From Acanthosepion pharaonis (lineage: Eukaryota; Mollusca; Cephalopoda; Sepiida; Sepiidae): a stretch of 64,000 nucleotides of DNA. The notes under the pieces were generated by a model. It was not told the DNA's origin and searched no databases. It saw only the letters and a list, made by a program, of their open reading frames with translations. Below, one piece after another: positions 1-9,860 of the stretch (position 1 is the first letter of the stretch; every line of letters starts with the position of its first letter). The position numbers and the translations under genes were made by a program. The DNA lies in assembly GCA_903632075.3 (NCBI GenBank), contig CAHIKZ030005641.1, forward strand, positions 1,905,768-1,969,767, read 5' to 3'.

Positions 1-752
1 TTTATCTTCCCATTCTAATATTACCAAACCAATATTTTGGGGGTGGGGGTGGTGTCTGGGAGGAAGGTCTGTGAAGCATTCTTTATCAATAGAGAAAGTC
101 TATTATTAACCCTGCCATATAATAAGTCCATGTTAGTTTTTAACTATTTATTGTATTTTTGCATTGGAAAGATGAAAGGCCTGTACTTTTGCTCATAAAT
201 ATTAATATTTAAATTGATCTCTCGATGGTCACATCTGCAGTCTGGTTATTTTAAAAAAAAAGAAAAAAGAAAGCAAAATGTCCATTAGACTGACCAGCAT
301 TAAAATGTCCACTCTTGCAGACAAACCAAGAAATATCAGCATTGCTAGTTCTTAAACTGCCTGCTGCTTTCTTGTTGTCATGGAAACAGTTATTGCCGCT
401 GATATTTAAGTCAAGTTGTCTTTAGACTACTTGAATTGATCTGCTTTTTGTTTTTTTTTTTCTTTTACTCATAATGAAAAAAAAAACTACAAATGAAGGA
501 ATCAGAATTATTAATAAGATAAATGTATAAAAATATATAAATATTTACTTTGCATTTGTAGCCTTGTTCCAGCCTGAATATTTCACTAGTTTTCTTCATG
601 GAATTTCAAAGGGTTTTCGATGAAAGAACAAGAAGTCGCCAGTTTGAACAAAAAGCATATGGGCTAATGATGCAAGGGGCTTCTGAGAGGGGAAGAGAAT
701 GAAAAAATTTTAGAAGGAACAAAACCTAATCCTAAACAGGAAATTTCTGCTC

Positions 753-754
<2 letters not shown>
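1..754. other. AT-rich non-coding DNA
   Basis: No coding exon, RNA gene or recognised repeat was seen. There are purine-rich and T-rich homopolymer runs around 250-275 and 450-490. This is probably intron or intergenic sequence. Confidence 0.5.

Positions 755-795
<41 letters not shown>
755..795. repeat. (AC)n microsatellite
   Basis: An uninterrupted AC dinucleotide run of about 41 bp. On the other strand it reads as a Cys-Val repeat in an open frame, which is not a protein. Confidence 0.95.
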
Positions 796-799
<4 letters not shown>

Positions 800-954
800 T
801 CAGTGCTACTAACAATCAGGGATTTTTTCTCCTGATGATGGCCATGCAGGCCGAAACTAGTCAAGAAACCTAATTGAAATAATAGAACAAAAAATATTAA
901 TATACAACCCAGTGTGTCTGAAAATTTTAATTTTTTAATATTTTTTATTGTTCA

Positions 955-956
<2 letters not shown>

Positions 957-989
<33 letters not shown>
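957..989. repeat. (TA)n microsatellite
   Basis: A perfect TA run of about 32 bp. The following stretch to 1494 holds only AT-rich sequence and a T-run near 1141-1157; no gene is visible there. Confidence 0.9.
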
Positions 990-990
<1 letters not shown>

Positions 991-1494
991 CAGTGGCAAC
1001 TCTAGATCGTCAATGTTTGTTGCTCTTATTACAATCTTTAACAAAATATAAGATTGGTATAACTTAGATGCTAAAATGATTCCTTTACTCTAACTAAAAT
1101 ATATTATTTTTAAAAATCCTTAGCCTGATATGCTTTTTTGTCTTTTTTTTTTTTTTTAAATGTGTGTTAAATCTCAAATGTATTTGTATATATGTCTAGG
1201 CATTTGTGTGTTGATGTATCTATCTGTATGTGAATTTATAGCTTAATTTATTGTACGTTTTTGGGTCTGACTGATGTCATCTTTCCTCAACACTCAACAT
1301 TTTCAGTTACGCCTAACCCTTCAGCTGATGCTTTGATTTTCGCAGACTTTAAGTCAGGCTAAATTTAATTTAATTGAAACTAATTTAAAATAATGCTCCA
1401 AGAAGGACACTTAGGGACTGATGATAGTCTATTTCAAGCTGTTGTGTGTGGCTATCTCTATATTGAGGTAATTTTTGTATTTTTGCTGTAAAAA

Positions 1495-1496
1495 AT

Positions 1497-1544
<48 letters not shown>
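1495..1544. repeat. (TA)n microsatellite followed by (GA)n
   Basis: An AT/TA run of about 50 bp passes into a short GAGAGA stretch. Open frames here (Tyr-Ile repeats) are artefacts of the dinucleotide. Confidence 0.9.
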
Positions 1545-1551
<7 letters not shown>

Positions 1552-1681
1552 TGTGAGAGATATGTTATAATACATGGTATAAATGAATGATCAATTTTTT
1601 TTTTTTTATTAACATTCACCATATGTTCATGGAATAAATGTACTATAAATGTAAATTTTGTCATTTTCTTTCTCTAAATAT

Positions 1682-1955
1682 TATAACCATATCATGTTGA
1701 AACACTAATTTTTATCCAATCAGCAACATTAACCAACATTGATCCTGGTTAGTACCTCGATGCATGACTGCTTGGAAATACTAGATGCTGTAAGCTTGGA
1801 TGTGTGGGTGGTGTAATGAATGACGAATCATAATGAGAAATTGGAGAGAGCCAAATTCAGATTCCAGTCGAATTTGTTACATTCACCTATGTATAAAAAA
1901 GCAGGTTAGACTGGGTTCTATAGCCTTGGTTGGCAACCAGTCTACCACAGAAAGT
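1682..1955 (+). mobile_element. 5S/tRNA chimeric SINE
   Basis: Positions about 1682-1798 resemble the second half of a 5S rRNA gene. The phrase CCTGGTTAGTACCTCGATG, then CTTGGAAATAC and GCTGTAAGC, follow in 5S order. A tRNA-like block follows (GGTGTAATGAATGA, then a degenerate B box near 1855-1872). The tail at 1900-1950 (GACTGGGTTCTATAGCCTTGG) is shared with the SINEs at 41.5 and 59.2 kb. The 5S-tRNA-tail order matches other copies in this window, which supports one composite SINE family. Confidence 0.7.
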
Positions 1956-2007
1956 AACTGCAGTCTACTGTGGGAATTCCGCCAATTCAATGAATCAAAA
2001 ATAGAAA

Positions 2008-2142
2008 TGATCATGTGTAACACTGTGCAATCACTGAAGTCAAGCAGCATTGAGCCTTGTCAGTTCCTAGATGGATGACAGCTTGGGAATACCAGATACT
2101 GTAAGCATGGATGGATGTGTGTGTGTGTGGTAGTTGGGGGGT
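2008..2142 (+). mobile_element. SINE fragment, 5S rRNA-derived head
   Basis: Sequence at 2008-2096 follows 5S rRNA order: AATCACTGAAGTCAAGCAGC, then CAGTTCCTAGATGGATGACAGC, then TTGGGAATACCAGATACTGT. It runs into a GT-rich stretch before the next SINE. The 5S internal promoter region is recognisable but mutated, so this is not a functional 5S gene. Confidence 0.65.
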
Positions 2143-2149
2143 AATGTCT

Positions 2150-2514
2150 TGAAATTGAATCGATTGATTTGTTTTCTACAGCCATTGCAGGTTATCGAAA
2201 GCCAAAAATTATTTTTTAATTATAGAATTTTTTAAAAATAATAGTGGTTTAGTGATACATCTTACTAATTAACCCATAGCTGAGAGGAGAAAAGGTCACT
2301 TCATATCTTTCCCAAGGGTATTTGCATATAAGTGAATATAATGAACTCAATGGGAATTGGAACTCAGCTCTCCAATTAATAAATCCAAGTCATTGTACAT
2401 TATACCACCCTTACATCCAAGCTTACAGCTCCTGGTATTCCCAAGTGGTCACACATTGTTGCTTCACTTTGGTGTTCATACAGGAATTTGTGTTTCAACA
2501 TGTGGCTGTAAGCC
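2150..2514 (-). mobile_element. Near full-length 5S/tRNA chimeric SINE
   Basis: Read on the minus strand from 2514: a 5S-like start (GGCTTACAGCCACATGTTGA), a 5S-like end (CTTGGGAATACCAGGAGCTG), and a tRNA-like A-box region (GGTGGTATAATG). A B box (GAGTTCCAATTCC) and a body (TACCCTTGGGAAAG) follow. It ends in the tail TTGGCTTTCGATAACCTGCA and an AATCAATCGATT end. The middle of the 5S head is deleted. About 365 bp. It is head-to-head with the next SINE. Confidence 0.75.
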
Positions 2515-2629
2515 ATGGAAATCAGAGAACCGAATTTCAGTTCCAGTCACCTTTGTTATATTCCCTTACATGCAAATACCCATGAATCCACATCTTCTCG
2601 ACCCACTCCAGCTATGATTTTAGTAGAAA
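2515..2629 (+). mobile_element. SINE, 5' part of a copy split by a Helitron
   Basis: This holds a tRNA-like B box (ATTTCAGTTCCAG) and SINE body up to CCACTCCAGCTATGATTTTAG. The matching 3' tail resumes at 4363 after the Helitron insertion. The join recreates the usual SINE order (AGCTATGGGTTAATTAGTAA followed by AATCATTATCTCC) seen intact at 54.6 kb. Confidence 0.75.
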
Positions 2630-2782
2630 CTAGCAGTAGAGTCTGGCATTGCCCGGGGATGTATCAGTAAGAGAAAGATCAAGTATTGACCATCATAAAG
2701 ACTGAAAAATAAAATTGACAAAGATTATTGTTTAAGGTTGACGGACACGCATGTCTTTTTTTTTTTTTTTTTTTTTTTTTTT

Positions 2783-3680
2783 CTGATATCAGTTTCACTT
2801 GTCATAGAAGTACAGATAAATATCTCTATTACAATTCAGATTAAATGTATTTTCTATGCAAAGGGCATTAAATCAAAAGGTGGTCCTAATTAATTGGGGG
2901 TGTTATCATTTCTTAAAATTCTTGTCTATCACTGAAGTGAAGTCATTATTTCCATTCTAACCAGTTTGTGTCAGGTTTTTCTGCATAAAATACTAATGAA
3001 GATATAGTCTTCAGTGCATGTTTAAAATGTGTTTTATTTCTGCACAAATCATCAAATGATTGAATAACAAACAAGAAATCTTTACAAATTTTCAGAGTAA
3101 TTTTTACAGATGAATGTAGTGCTAGAATGGATAGACATGATGGCTGGGCTAGATGGTTGGGATCTTCAATCAACAACCATGATGACTTAATAAAAAACAT
3201 GTGGATTGATTGATTTTTTTATGGTTTACCAATTCTTTGTGGATTATTTAAAGCTGAAATGTATTTCAGATTGTAAGAATAATTTTTTTTTGTGCAAGTG
3301 AATATAGCATTAACAAATTTTTAAGAATAATGATTTTTCTGAGATAATTAACCTATAGCTGGATGGAGGAGATGGAGTCATATTTTTCCCAAAGTTGTTT
3401 GTGTGTAAGCGAATGTAACAAACTTGGCTGGAATTTGAACTCAGTTCTTCGATTTTTTCATTCCGAGCAACTATCCATTACACCAACTACACATTGTCAG
3501 TGATTTAGAGAATATTATAATTTTGAGTTATATTTCAGGGTTTGAACCTAATGCCATTTTGTTTTTATTAGCTGTTTACATGCAGAAATTAAAGCTAAAA
3601 TAAAATTCTGAATCATTTCATTTCCAAAACTTCTGATGAAGTTTAATAAATAACAAAAAACTGTTCAAATTTATAAAAAA
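2783..3680 (-). repeat. Segment captured in the Helitron, inverted copy of 22177-23079
   Basis: This segment is nearly identical, in reverse, to the DNA just outside the 3' end of the Helitron at 21489-22176. It includes an 84-codon open frame at 2946-3200 whose translation is the same in both copies. That reflects duplication, not evidence for a gene. It also carries a tRNA-type SINE (about 3205-3505, minus strand). Confidence 0.85.
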
Positions 3681-4310
3681 CTAGCAGTAGAGCCCGGCAT
3701 TGCCCGGGGATGTAACAGTAAGAGATAGATCAAGTATCGACCATCATAAAGACTGAAAAAAAAAATTGACAAAGATTATTGTTTAAGGTTGACGGACACG
3801 CATGTATTAATTAGTTTTTTGTTTTGTTTTGTTTTACGAATTGGTCAAACCCAAACTCAAAGAAAAACATTGTTTTCAATCATTATGAGTCTACTGATTG
3901 AATAGAATTTTTCAATTTTATTATAAACAATTGTCTTGTAAATGGAATTTTTAAAGCATTCTGAATGTAAAAATAAAGAAAAAATAAGAAACACTGCCTG
4001 CCAAAAAAAAAGTGAAGTTTTGTTGAAATCGGTTGAAAAATGTAGGAAATCCGATCCCATATATAAATGAACACACACACACAAAACCTGGGTTTTATAA
4101 TAAGTATAACTCGATATGAGTTGTCCCCCTTTCATTGTCGCGACAGCGATGCCTCTTAATCGTGTTTTCAAATTGATTTTGTGCAAAAACAATTGTTTTT
4201 CCAATTTTTGGCACTGTCAGAACCACTGCAAGGTAATTTTACGTAGTCCTGTGAAGTTTTGTTGAAAACGGTTGAAAAATGTAGGAAATTCGATCCAATA
4301 TATAAAGAAC

Positions 4311-4340
4311 AGACACACACACACACACACACACACACAC
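4311..4340. repeat. (AC)n microsatellite inside the Helitron 5' end
   Basis: An AC run lies just inside the Helitron 5' terminus. The equivalent (GT)n sits at 21515-21527 in the other copy. A shorter AC run at 4068-4083 marks the duplicated 5' module. Confidence 0.85.
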
Positions 4341-4362
4341 AACCTGGGTTTTATAAGTATGA

Positions 4363-4465
4363 TTATTTCAGTAAAAATCATTATCTCCAAAAATTTCTTA
4401 TCATATAAAATATTTTCTGGTTTGAAATAATCGGCAAAAGGTTGATAAGCCATAAAAAATATTTT
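4363..4465 (+). mobile_element. SINE, 3' tail of the split copy
   Basis: AATCATTATCTCCAAAAATT, then TATTTTCTGGTTTGAAATAA and AAAGGTTGATAAGCCATA match the 3' tail of the SINE family seen at 34.6 and 54.65 kb. It continues the 2515-2629 fragment. Confidence 0.75.
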
Positions 4466-4800
4466 TTTCTTTTAAATTTGAAATTGCTTGAACTACTGAC
4501 TAAACAATGTTGTTTAACCAAAACGAATCTCTGAAGGTGACAGATCTAGAGACTTATATGTAAAAGAATTTTCCATTTTGTTTATCATTTGTTGTATTGC
4601 ATTTACAACAGAAGAATAAACATTATTATGCAGAAAAATCATTGGTCAACATTTTTTACCCAGAAAATGTTTTTCTATTACATTTGTCATTCAAATGTGT
4701 TGGTTGTTCAATAACAGCTTGCTTGTAATGAAAATTTACTTTTGAAATCCAAAAAACAGAAAGAAAAACATGTTTTTACTCCAGTAATGAGAAAATTTTA
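4466..4800. other. AT-rich non-coding DNA
   Basis: Nothing recognisable is seen on either strand. Confidence 0.4.
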
Positions 4801-4829
4801 AGAAAAGTAGGAACTACAAGGAAATTGGT

Positions 4830-5040
4830 ACTTACAATAAAAAAAGATTCATCTGGGACACATAATGAGGAAAGAAGGTCAGGTGAATTTAACCATCACA
4901 TGACATAATGAAACAGGAAGAAACAAATTTATTTAATGGATTTGTGTAAATGGATGGCAGAACAAAGAGTAAAAAGTTACTTAGAGCAGTAAAAAACAAG
5001 AAGTTGTGGAGAGCCATGATTGCCCACATCATGAAAGGAA
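4830..5040 (+). mobile_element. LINE family B, 3' end fragment
   Basis: The end AAGTTGTGGAGAGCCATGAT TGCCCACAT (about 5000-5030) reads as KLWRAMIAH-like C-terminal codons in one frame. It is shared with copies at 19.27, 26.18, 34.15 and 51.6 kb. The upstream part is frameshifted. This is a 5'-truncated pseudogene of a non-LTR retrotransposon. Confidence 0.6.
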
Positions 5041-5456
5041 ACATTTCTCTCATGGTCAGCTCTATGTAGCTATTTTTGTAGCTACATCCTGAGTAGGAAA
5101 TCTAAGTGAATTTAACATAAGCACAAAAGAAACTATTGAAAACAGATGTTTTACTGAAAATGTTGCTTATACAGAAAATCTATAAAGGGAAGAGAACTGT
5201 CTCAATTTTTTTCTGTCTGTAGGATGGGTATTCACCTAGTAATAATAATACGTACACATAGACACACACCTGAATATACAAACAGCAGATGCTATTTATG
5301 TGACAGAATTACAAATAAGGACTTTGGAATTATAGTGACAAGTTCTGACAGCAACAATAGCTTTTTTTGTTATTGTTAACTGAATAATACTTGCCTGGGA
5401 AATTATGTTTCATTGTTTTGTTATTTGGTAACAATTGTGTTTTCTCACTTTTGCAG
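5041..5456. other. Non-coding DNA
   Basis: No gene or repeat was recognised. It ends in a pyrimidine-rich acceptor-like stretch (TTTTCTCACTTTTGCAG, ending at 5456). Confidence 0.35.
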
Positions 5457-5520
5457 TTATTTGCCTTCTTGATTCTCACACTTGTCATCGTATCTTTGTG
5501 TTGCTCTTTTCAATTTCAAA
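5457..5520 (+). other. Candidate short transmembrane-coding exon
   Basis: A good acceptor (TTTTGCAG) ends at 5456. The next 64 nt encode a strongly hydrophobic stretch (LFAFLILTLVIVSLCC). A weak donor AAA|GTGACA follows at 5521. The exon would start in phase 0 and end in phase 1, which fits the phase-1 start of the exon at 9249. Splicing would make an Asn codon at the junction and place a membrane segment just before a proline-rich tail. The donor is poor and hydrophobic frames are common in AT-rich DNA, so this is only a candidate. Confidence 0.18.
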
Positions 5521-5589
5521 GTGACATCTTCTTTGGTTGGGTTACTAGTAGGAAAGGAATTTATGTTTTTGTCTGCTTGAGTTTGGTAG

Positions 5590-5755
5590 AAAGATTAACT
5601 AGTCCCTGTAAGACAAGGACAATCATGGCTCTCCACAGCTCCCTGTACCTTTTAGCTCTAAGCAATGTTTGATTATCCTCTCTCTTTGTCCCCATTCTAC
5701 CATCTATTCATTAAAACTTGTTAGGTAGGTTCTCAATGTTTCCCTCTACCCTTTC
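5590..5755 (-). mobile_element. LINE family B, 3' end fragment (copy 1 of a tandem pair)
   Basis: The + strand shows GACAATCATGGCTCTCCACA GCTCCC, the reverse of the LINE B C-terminus, then the usual body to TCAATGTTTCCCTCTACC. A second copy of the same end starts immediately at 5756. Confidence 0.65.
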
Positions 5756-6235
5756 AGATCATGGATGATCATGGCTCTTCAGAGCTTGCTTTCCCTTATA
5801 ACACTAAGCAGTGTTTGATTCTTTACCCCCATTGCCCCCACTCTACTGTCTATTTATACAAACTCATTATATAGGTTACTCAATCTTTCCCTCTGCATGT
5901 CATTTTTTCAATATATACTATGAGTGTTGAAATTTCCAAGCCCTCTTTCTGTATGTTGCAAATTTTAAATCTTTTTGATTCTAAGTATAAGTCTCCTTTT
6001 TGTTGCTATTTTCTTTAAAACTTCCTCATTTCACACATGTTCAATCCATGACATTCTCTGCATCTGTTTTGATTATCTTCTTCATTTGTAATTGTCCAGC
6101 ATTTGCTGCCATATATGAAGATAGATATGATATAGCAGTTAAGCTCTCTTTTCTTTGTTTCTAAAGAAATTTTCCTGTCTTAATACTTTGGTTAGTTTCT
6201 GGAAGGCAACTTTCATTGTTTCCTGAAGGTGTAAC
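5756..6235 (-). mobile_element. LINE family B, 3' portion (copy 2)
   Basis: It begins with ATCATGGATGATCATGGCTC and continues through the C-terminal domain in reverse. It is frameshifted and truncated. It aligns by eye with 34.14-34.60 and 51.60-52.10 kb. Confidence 0.7.
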
Positions 6236-7766
6236 AAATTTATAAATAGCAATGTTTTATGAAAAAATTTTAATATAAAATGGAATGGTCATGGTTTTTT
6301 TTTTTTTTTTGTTTTTTTTTTAGTTATGGACAGTGTGCTAAAGGAATATAAATGTATTTTAACTGTCATTTATTTTACATTTTAATATCAAACATAGTGA
6401 TTTATCTGCTAAAATATAGAAACACAGCAAATGCGATTTTATATTTCAATTTTTGTTTGCTTTTGAACAGTTCATTTTAAGACATTCCACATTATTTTAA
6501 AAAAGTTACCATCAAAGTTGCTGCAAGGACACCTAAAGATAACCTTTAATAAGTGTTTGCCAATAATCAAAGTAAAATGAACAAATAATTGATCGCATTA
6601 GAGGGAGAGAGTGAGAGAAAAATTAACAGGTAATGTATAGTTATTTTTTTTTTTTTCTTGGATAGAAACTACACATCAAAGCAGATAACATCACCAAGTT
6701 GATATGATTTAGTATGTTTCTTCACATAATTTATGTGGAAGACATACATTAAAGCAACTAACATAAACAGGTGCAAATGGTTTTCAGTGCTTGATTTGTA
6801 TATTTTAATTGTATTGATACTTCTCCCATATATATTTATTTCATTGAATAATATAGATATATTGTGTCTACTTATTTTTATACTGATCCTTTCTAGATGT
6901 CTAATCAGCTTCTTGACGTTAAGATGAAATTCATCAAGGAAGGCAGTGTAGTTTTTTAACCAAATTACTCTTAGTGAGATCAAATCATTCCCTGTTTTGA
7001 AGTGTGTTCAATACACCATCTACAAAATTTGAATGAACCATTTCTTCATCAAAATTTATGGCAGTCATAGACTATTGGCTGAACAGCTTGACCTTGACAA
7101 AGCACCCAAAAACTTTCCAAAACCAGAATTCCACCAACAAAAGATTATAGGTACTGTTTGATGGTCTGTTATTGGCATTATCTATTATAGCTTTCTGGAA
7201 TCTAACCAGAATATCATTGCTGAAATTTACTACCAGCAACTGGATAGAATGCACATTCAGTTAAGCAAAATTCAAATTGGCATTGGTTAATCAACATGGT
7301 TCAGTTCTGGTTCATGGTGATTGATGCCCAATGATGACCACTTTTTGAAGTAGCTTGACAATTTGTTAAGTCAAAAGACATTCCATTGCAAATAAGATTC
7401 AGAAACTGCATTCAAAGATTCCTTGGTGTCCAAACTCTTAGAGTTTCATTTGTAAAGGCATAAATAACCTTGTAACTTGATGGTAGAAATGTATAAATGT
7501 GCAGGGTTCTTATCAATTGGTTTGGTTATTTGGTTAGATTTTGGAAAGTCATCTGGACTGAGAAATTTTCTGCCATTTTTTTTTTTTTTTTTTTTTTTTT
7601 TAATACTAAAGTTCAACTGATAGAAGGCTACAGAGTCACTTAAAGTAAAGGGTTACTGTTCAAATAGTTATGATGAATGAAAGAGGAACTAGTAGGAAGT
7701 GAAGTTTATAAGGATATGGAGAGATAAGAATTGTCCTTTGACATGAAGACATCAGGATTAAAGTAT
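6236..7766. other. Non-coding DNA with poly-T tracts
   Basis: T-rich runs are at about 6296-6321 and 7578-7601. Open frames of 60-104 codons at 6669-6983 and 7072-7254 (minus strand) match nothing I recognise and have no initiation or splice context. They could be relics of an unidentified transposon. Confidence 0.4.
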
Positions 7767-7774
7767 TCAAGGAA

Positions 7775-7965
7775 TTAACCATGTGGAAGAGTCACAAAGT
7801 GGCAGTTCTTGGCAAATAAACTGTCCAAATAGAAATTTCTTGTTATATTTTGAATAGGTTAGCTCTGGGAGTGAAGAATGGCAAATGTGCTTGAGCAAGA
7901 GTCTGCGACAGGGATTAGCTAACACTTTAGTAAACTCAATAGTCTCCTGGGACTGACAGATATCT
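7775..7965 (-). repeat. Unclassified repeat family Q, inverted copy
   Basis: In reverse this contains GCTAATCCCTGTCGCAGACT, CACATTTG and AGAGCTAACC. These match the + strand copy at 8015-8110 (GCCAATCCCTCTTGCAGACG). The two lie close together as an inverted pair. Confidence 0.55.
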
Positions 7966-7984
7966 GCTTCTATATATAATGGCT

Positions 7985-8215
7985 CGCTATTTTTGTTTTC
8001 CAAGCATGCCCATTCTACTATGGTGGCTAGCCAATCCCTCTTGCAGACGCCTGCTCAGACACATTTGTCTTTCTTCAACATTGCAAGAGCTAACCTGTGG
8101 TTCATACTGCAACTATGCTGAGCAGACTCCAATTTCTGTTTCTGGGACAGAGCACATAGCATAACATAATCAGTAGTTGAACAATTCCCGTAGGTTTGAA
8201 CCCTCCGTCATAATG
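7985..8215 (+). repeat. Unclassified repeat family Q
   Basis: This shares the order GTGGCTAGCCAATCCCT, TGCAGACGCCTGCTCAGACAC, AGAGCTAACCTGTGGTT, CAACTATGCTGAGCAGA and TTTCTGGGACAGAGCA with 53.79-53.95 kb. It has a short open frame but no recognisable protein. Confidence 0.6.
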
Positions 8216-8460
8216 ACTTGTGACTCTGTGCTAGCACTACCACCAACAGCTTCTGAAAAGATTTTTTTCTACCCAGTTTCATTCACAAGATTTGAGTCAC
8301 CCTGTAGGAACCAGACAAGATGTCTGTAGACAGGGTCAGCAGAACATCCATAGATTAAACAGAGGATTTCTGAAGGTTATCAGGATCACCAATCACCTCA
8401 TCAAAGCTGGTGAGATAATAACAACAAAAACAAAATGATCACATTTATCTGCATGTAAAT
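8216..8460. other. Non-coding DNA
   Basis: No feature recognised. Confidence 0.35.
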
Positions 8461-8464
8461 TATG

Positions 8465-8800
8465 TAAATATTAGGTTGTTAGGAAAATAATGTTTGCTTC
8501 TAATTGTGTTAATAGTTACACAAAAATATATTACTCATACCTAATAATTATAGTATCCTCTAAGTTAATGTTATATCAATCTCTTACTGAATTTTGTTTT
8601 TGAATATGTGACACTCCCTGTGAAAAATGAATAGTTGGTTGGAAAATACTATTAGGTTGTCTGGAAAATAATGTCCAATTTTAGAATAAACTTTTTATGT
8701 TCTAATGTATCGTTATAACAGTTTTGCAAAAATATATTACTCATTTCTAATGATTAAAGTGTCCTCTTTGTTAATTTTATATCAATCTCTTTCCTAATTC
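8465..8800 (+). mobile_element. Two direct copies of a mariner-type end
   Basis: TATTAGGTTGTTAGGAAAAT at about 8468 and TATTAGGTTGTCTGGAAAAT at about 8650 resemble mariner terminal repeats next to a TA target. Both are followed by the same 130-bp module (AAAAATATATTACTCAT, TATATCAATCTCTT). The copies are direct repeats about 182 bp apart. No transposase is present. Confidence 0.5.
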
Positions 8801-9248
8801 AACTTAAAACTTTATGTACACTCATCTTGAACAGGAAAAAAAGAAGTGATGTGTTCACTTTTTTGCAAGCTCAGGCACATTTGTGTTTGTTTAATAACTA
8901 CAGAGCCTTTTTTTTTGTTTTATGCAAATCCAACTTTTAATGGTAAGCATAGAATAAGATTTGTGTTTGTTTGGTTTGTGCTTATAAACAGCTACTCTTT
9001 GATTAACTGCACATGTTTAATTCCAAGAATAAAACATTTTGGTACCAGCTACTGTAATATACAGAACCTCAGGAAATTCTCTCTTTATCTATATTGAAAT
9101 ATGGGCATATAACCTTGATTGTTGGGATAAACTGATTAAACCATTATATTGAGAATTACTGAGAAAAATGGTCTGAAAGACTCTAAAACTACATTTCTTT
9201 CTTTCTCTCTTTCGGTTCCAATGCAAGAATTTTGCTTTTCTTTTGCAG
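8801..9248 (+). other. Intron sequence ending in a splice acceptor
   Basis: The last bases form a long pyrimidine tract (TTTCTTTCTTTCTCTCTTTC) and TTTTCTTTTGCAG ending at 9248. The open frame of the next exon extends back into this region by chance, from an ATG at 9149. The region upstream reads KNGLKDSKTT and has no support as coding. Confidence 0.6.
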
Positions 9249-9860
9249 ATATTTACATCAATGAGATACCTGTTGATTACCAGGTGCCATTCTCTTGGGA
9301 AAATGAAGTTCTGCTAACAGATAGTAGCACAGACCTAACTGCTGAGTTCTGTGAGCAAGGCTACGAAACCGCACCAACTCTCCCCTCTCGTTCCCCCAAC
9401 CGCCCTCTGCTGTTGCCACCACCATCACATCAAGCGAGACCACCCCTGCCTCGCTATGACACGGACTACACTCGCTATGGCTCCTCCCACTCGGTGCATA
9501 GTGTCAGTTTATCATCAGAATCTCTGGACAACTGTCATGGCATGCGCCAATCTAACTCGAGGGTGCAATTGTTATCATCAGCCTTCAATAGTGAATCGAG
9601 GGCAAAGATAAAGGAAGCTATTCTGAAAGGCCGGGATTATCTTATGACGAAAGTTCAGGATTACCAGCAGCGTATTCGTTCAAATATGAATAACAGACAG
9701 CGTGACATGCCAAACAAGTGTGCCTGTGAACCTGACCCTCACAGTCTTGGCAGGCGCGACTGTTCACATTCAACTGGTAATTTCTGCTCCACATACAAGG
9801 ACATTTTACCAAGTTATGAAGAGTTGATGCAATTGGAAAGACCACCAGATACAATGACTG
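9249..9860 (+). CDS. Internal exon of a host gene: Pro/Ser-rich segment with LPSYEEL motif
   Basis: The acceptor TTTTGCAG ends at 9248 and a strong donor, ACTG|GTAAGC, starts at 9861. The exon is 612 nt, takes one base from the previous exon and leaves one base for the next (phase 1 to phase 1). It is open throughout and visibly GC-richer than its surroundings, with a codon-like pattern. Order in the protein: a Tyr/acidic start (YINEIPVDYQVP), a Pro-rich block (RPLLLPPP, ARPPLPRYD), a Ser-rich stretch (SVHSVSLSSESLDN), a basic helix-like segment (KIKEAILKGRDYL), a Cys-containing stretch (CACEPDP), then LPSYEEL at 9806-9826. The composition and LPxY motif suggest a disordered cytoplasmic tail able to bind WW domains of Nedd4-type ubiquitin ligases. 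That role is inference. I do not recognise the gene. A distant resemblance to the PPSYE-containing tails of the ENTREP/FAM189 membrane proteins is only a guess. Confidence 0.82.

Larger units (their letters stand above)
2630..4362 (-). mobile_element. Non-autonomous Helitron with bypassed 3' end and captured flank
   Basis: On the minus strand the element starts TCATACTTATAAAACCCAGG at 4362, preceded by A. It reaches a first 3' end at 3681, with GC hairpin CCCGGGCAATGCCGGGC, then CTAG followed by T. It continues through 898 bp of other DNA (3680-2783) and an A-tract. It finishes at a second Helitron 3' end at 2630 with the same hairpin, CTAG and T. The TC 5' end, hairpin, CTAG 3' end and A/T target are classic Helitron hallmarks. 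There is no Rep/helicase gene, so it is non-autonomous. Its flanks form one SINE, so the whole 1.73 kb moved as a unit. The 5' module is duplicated (starts at about 4362 and 4110). Confidence 0.85.

Noticed and set aside
664..864. 66-codon frame with a Cys-Val run
   Set aside because: Produced by the (AC)n microsatellite.
2946..3200. 84-codon frame identical to one at 22662-22916
   Set aside because: The identity comes from the Helitron-linked duplication. No splice sites, start context or known domain; part of it is SINE tail.
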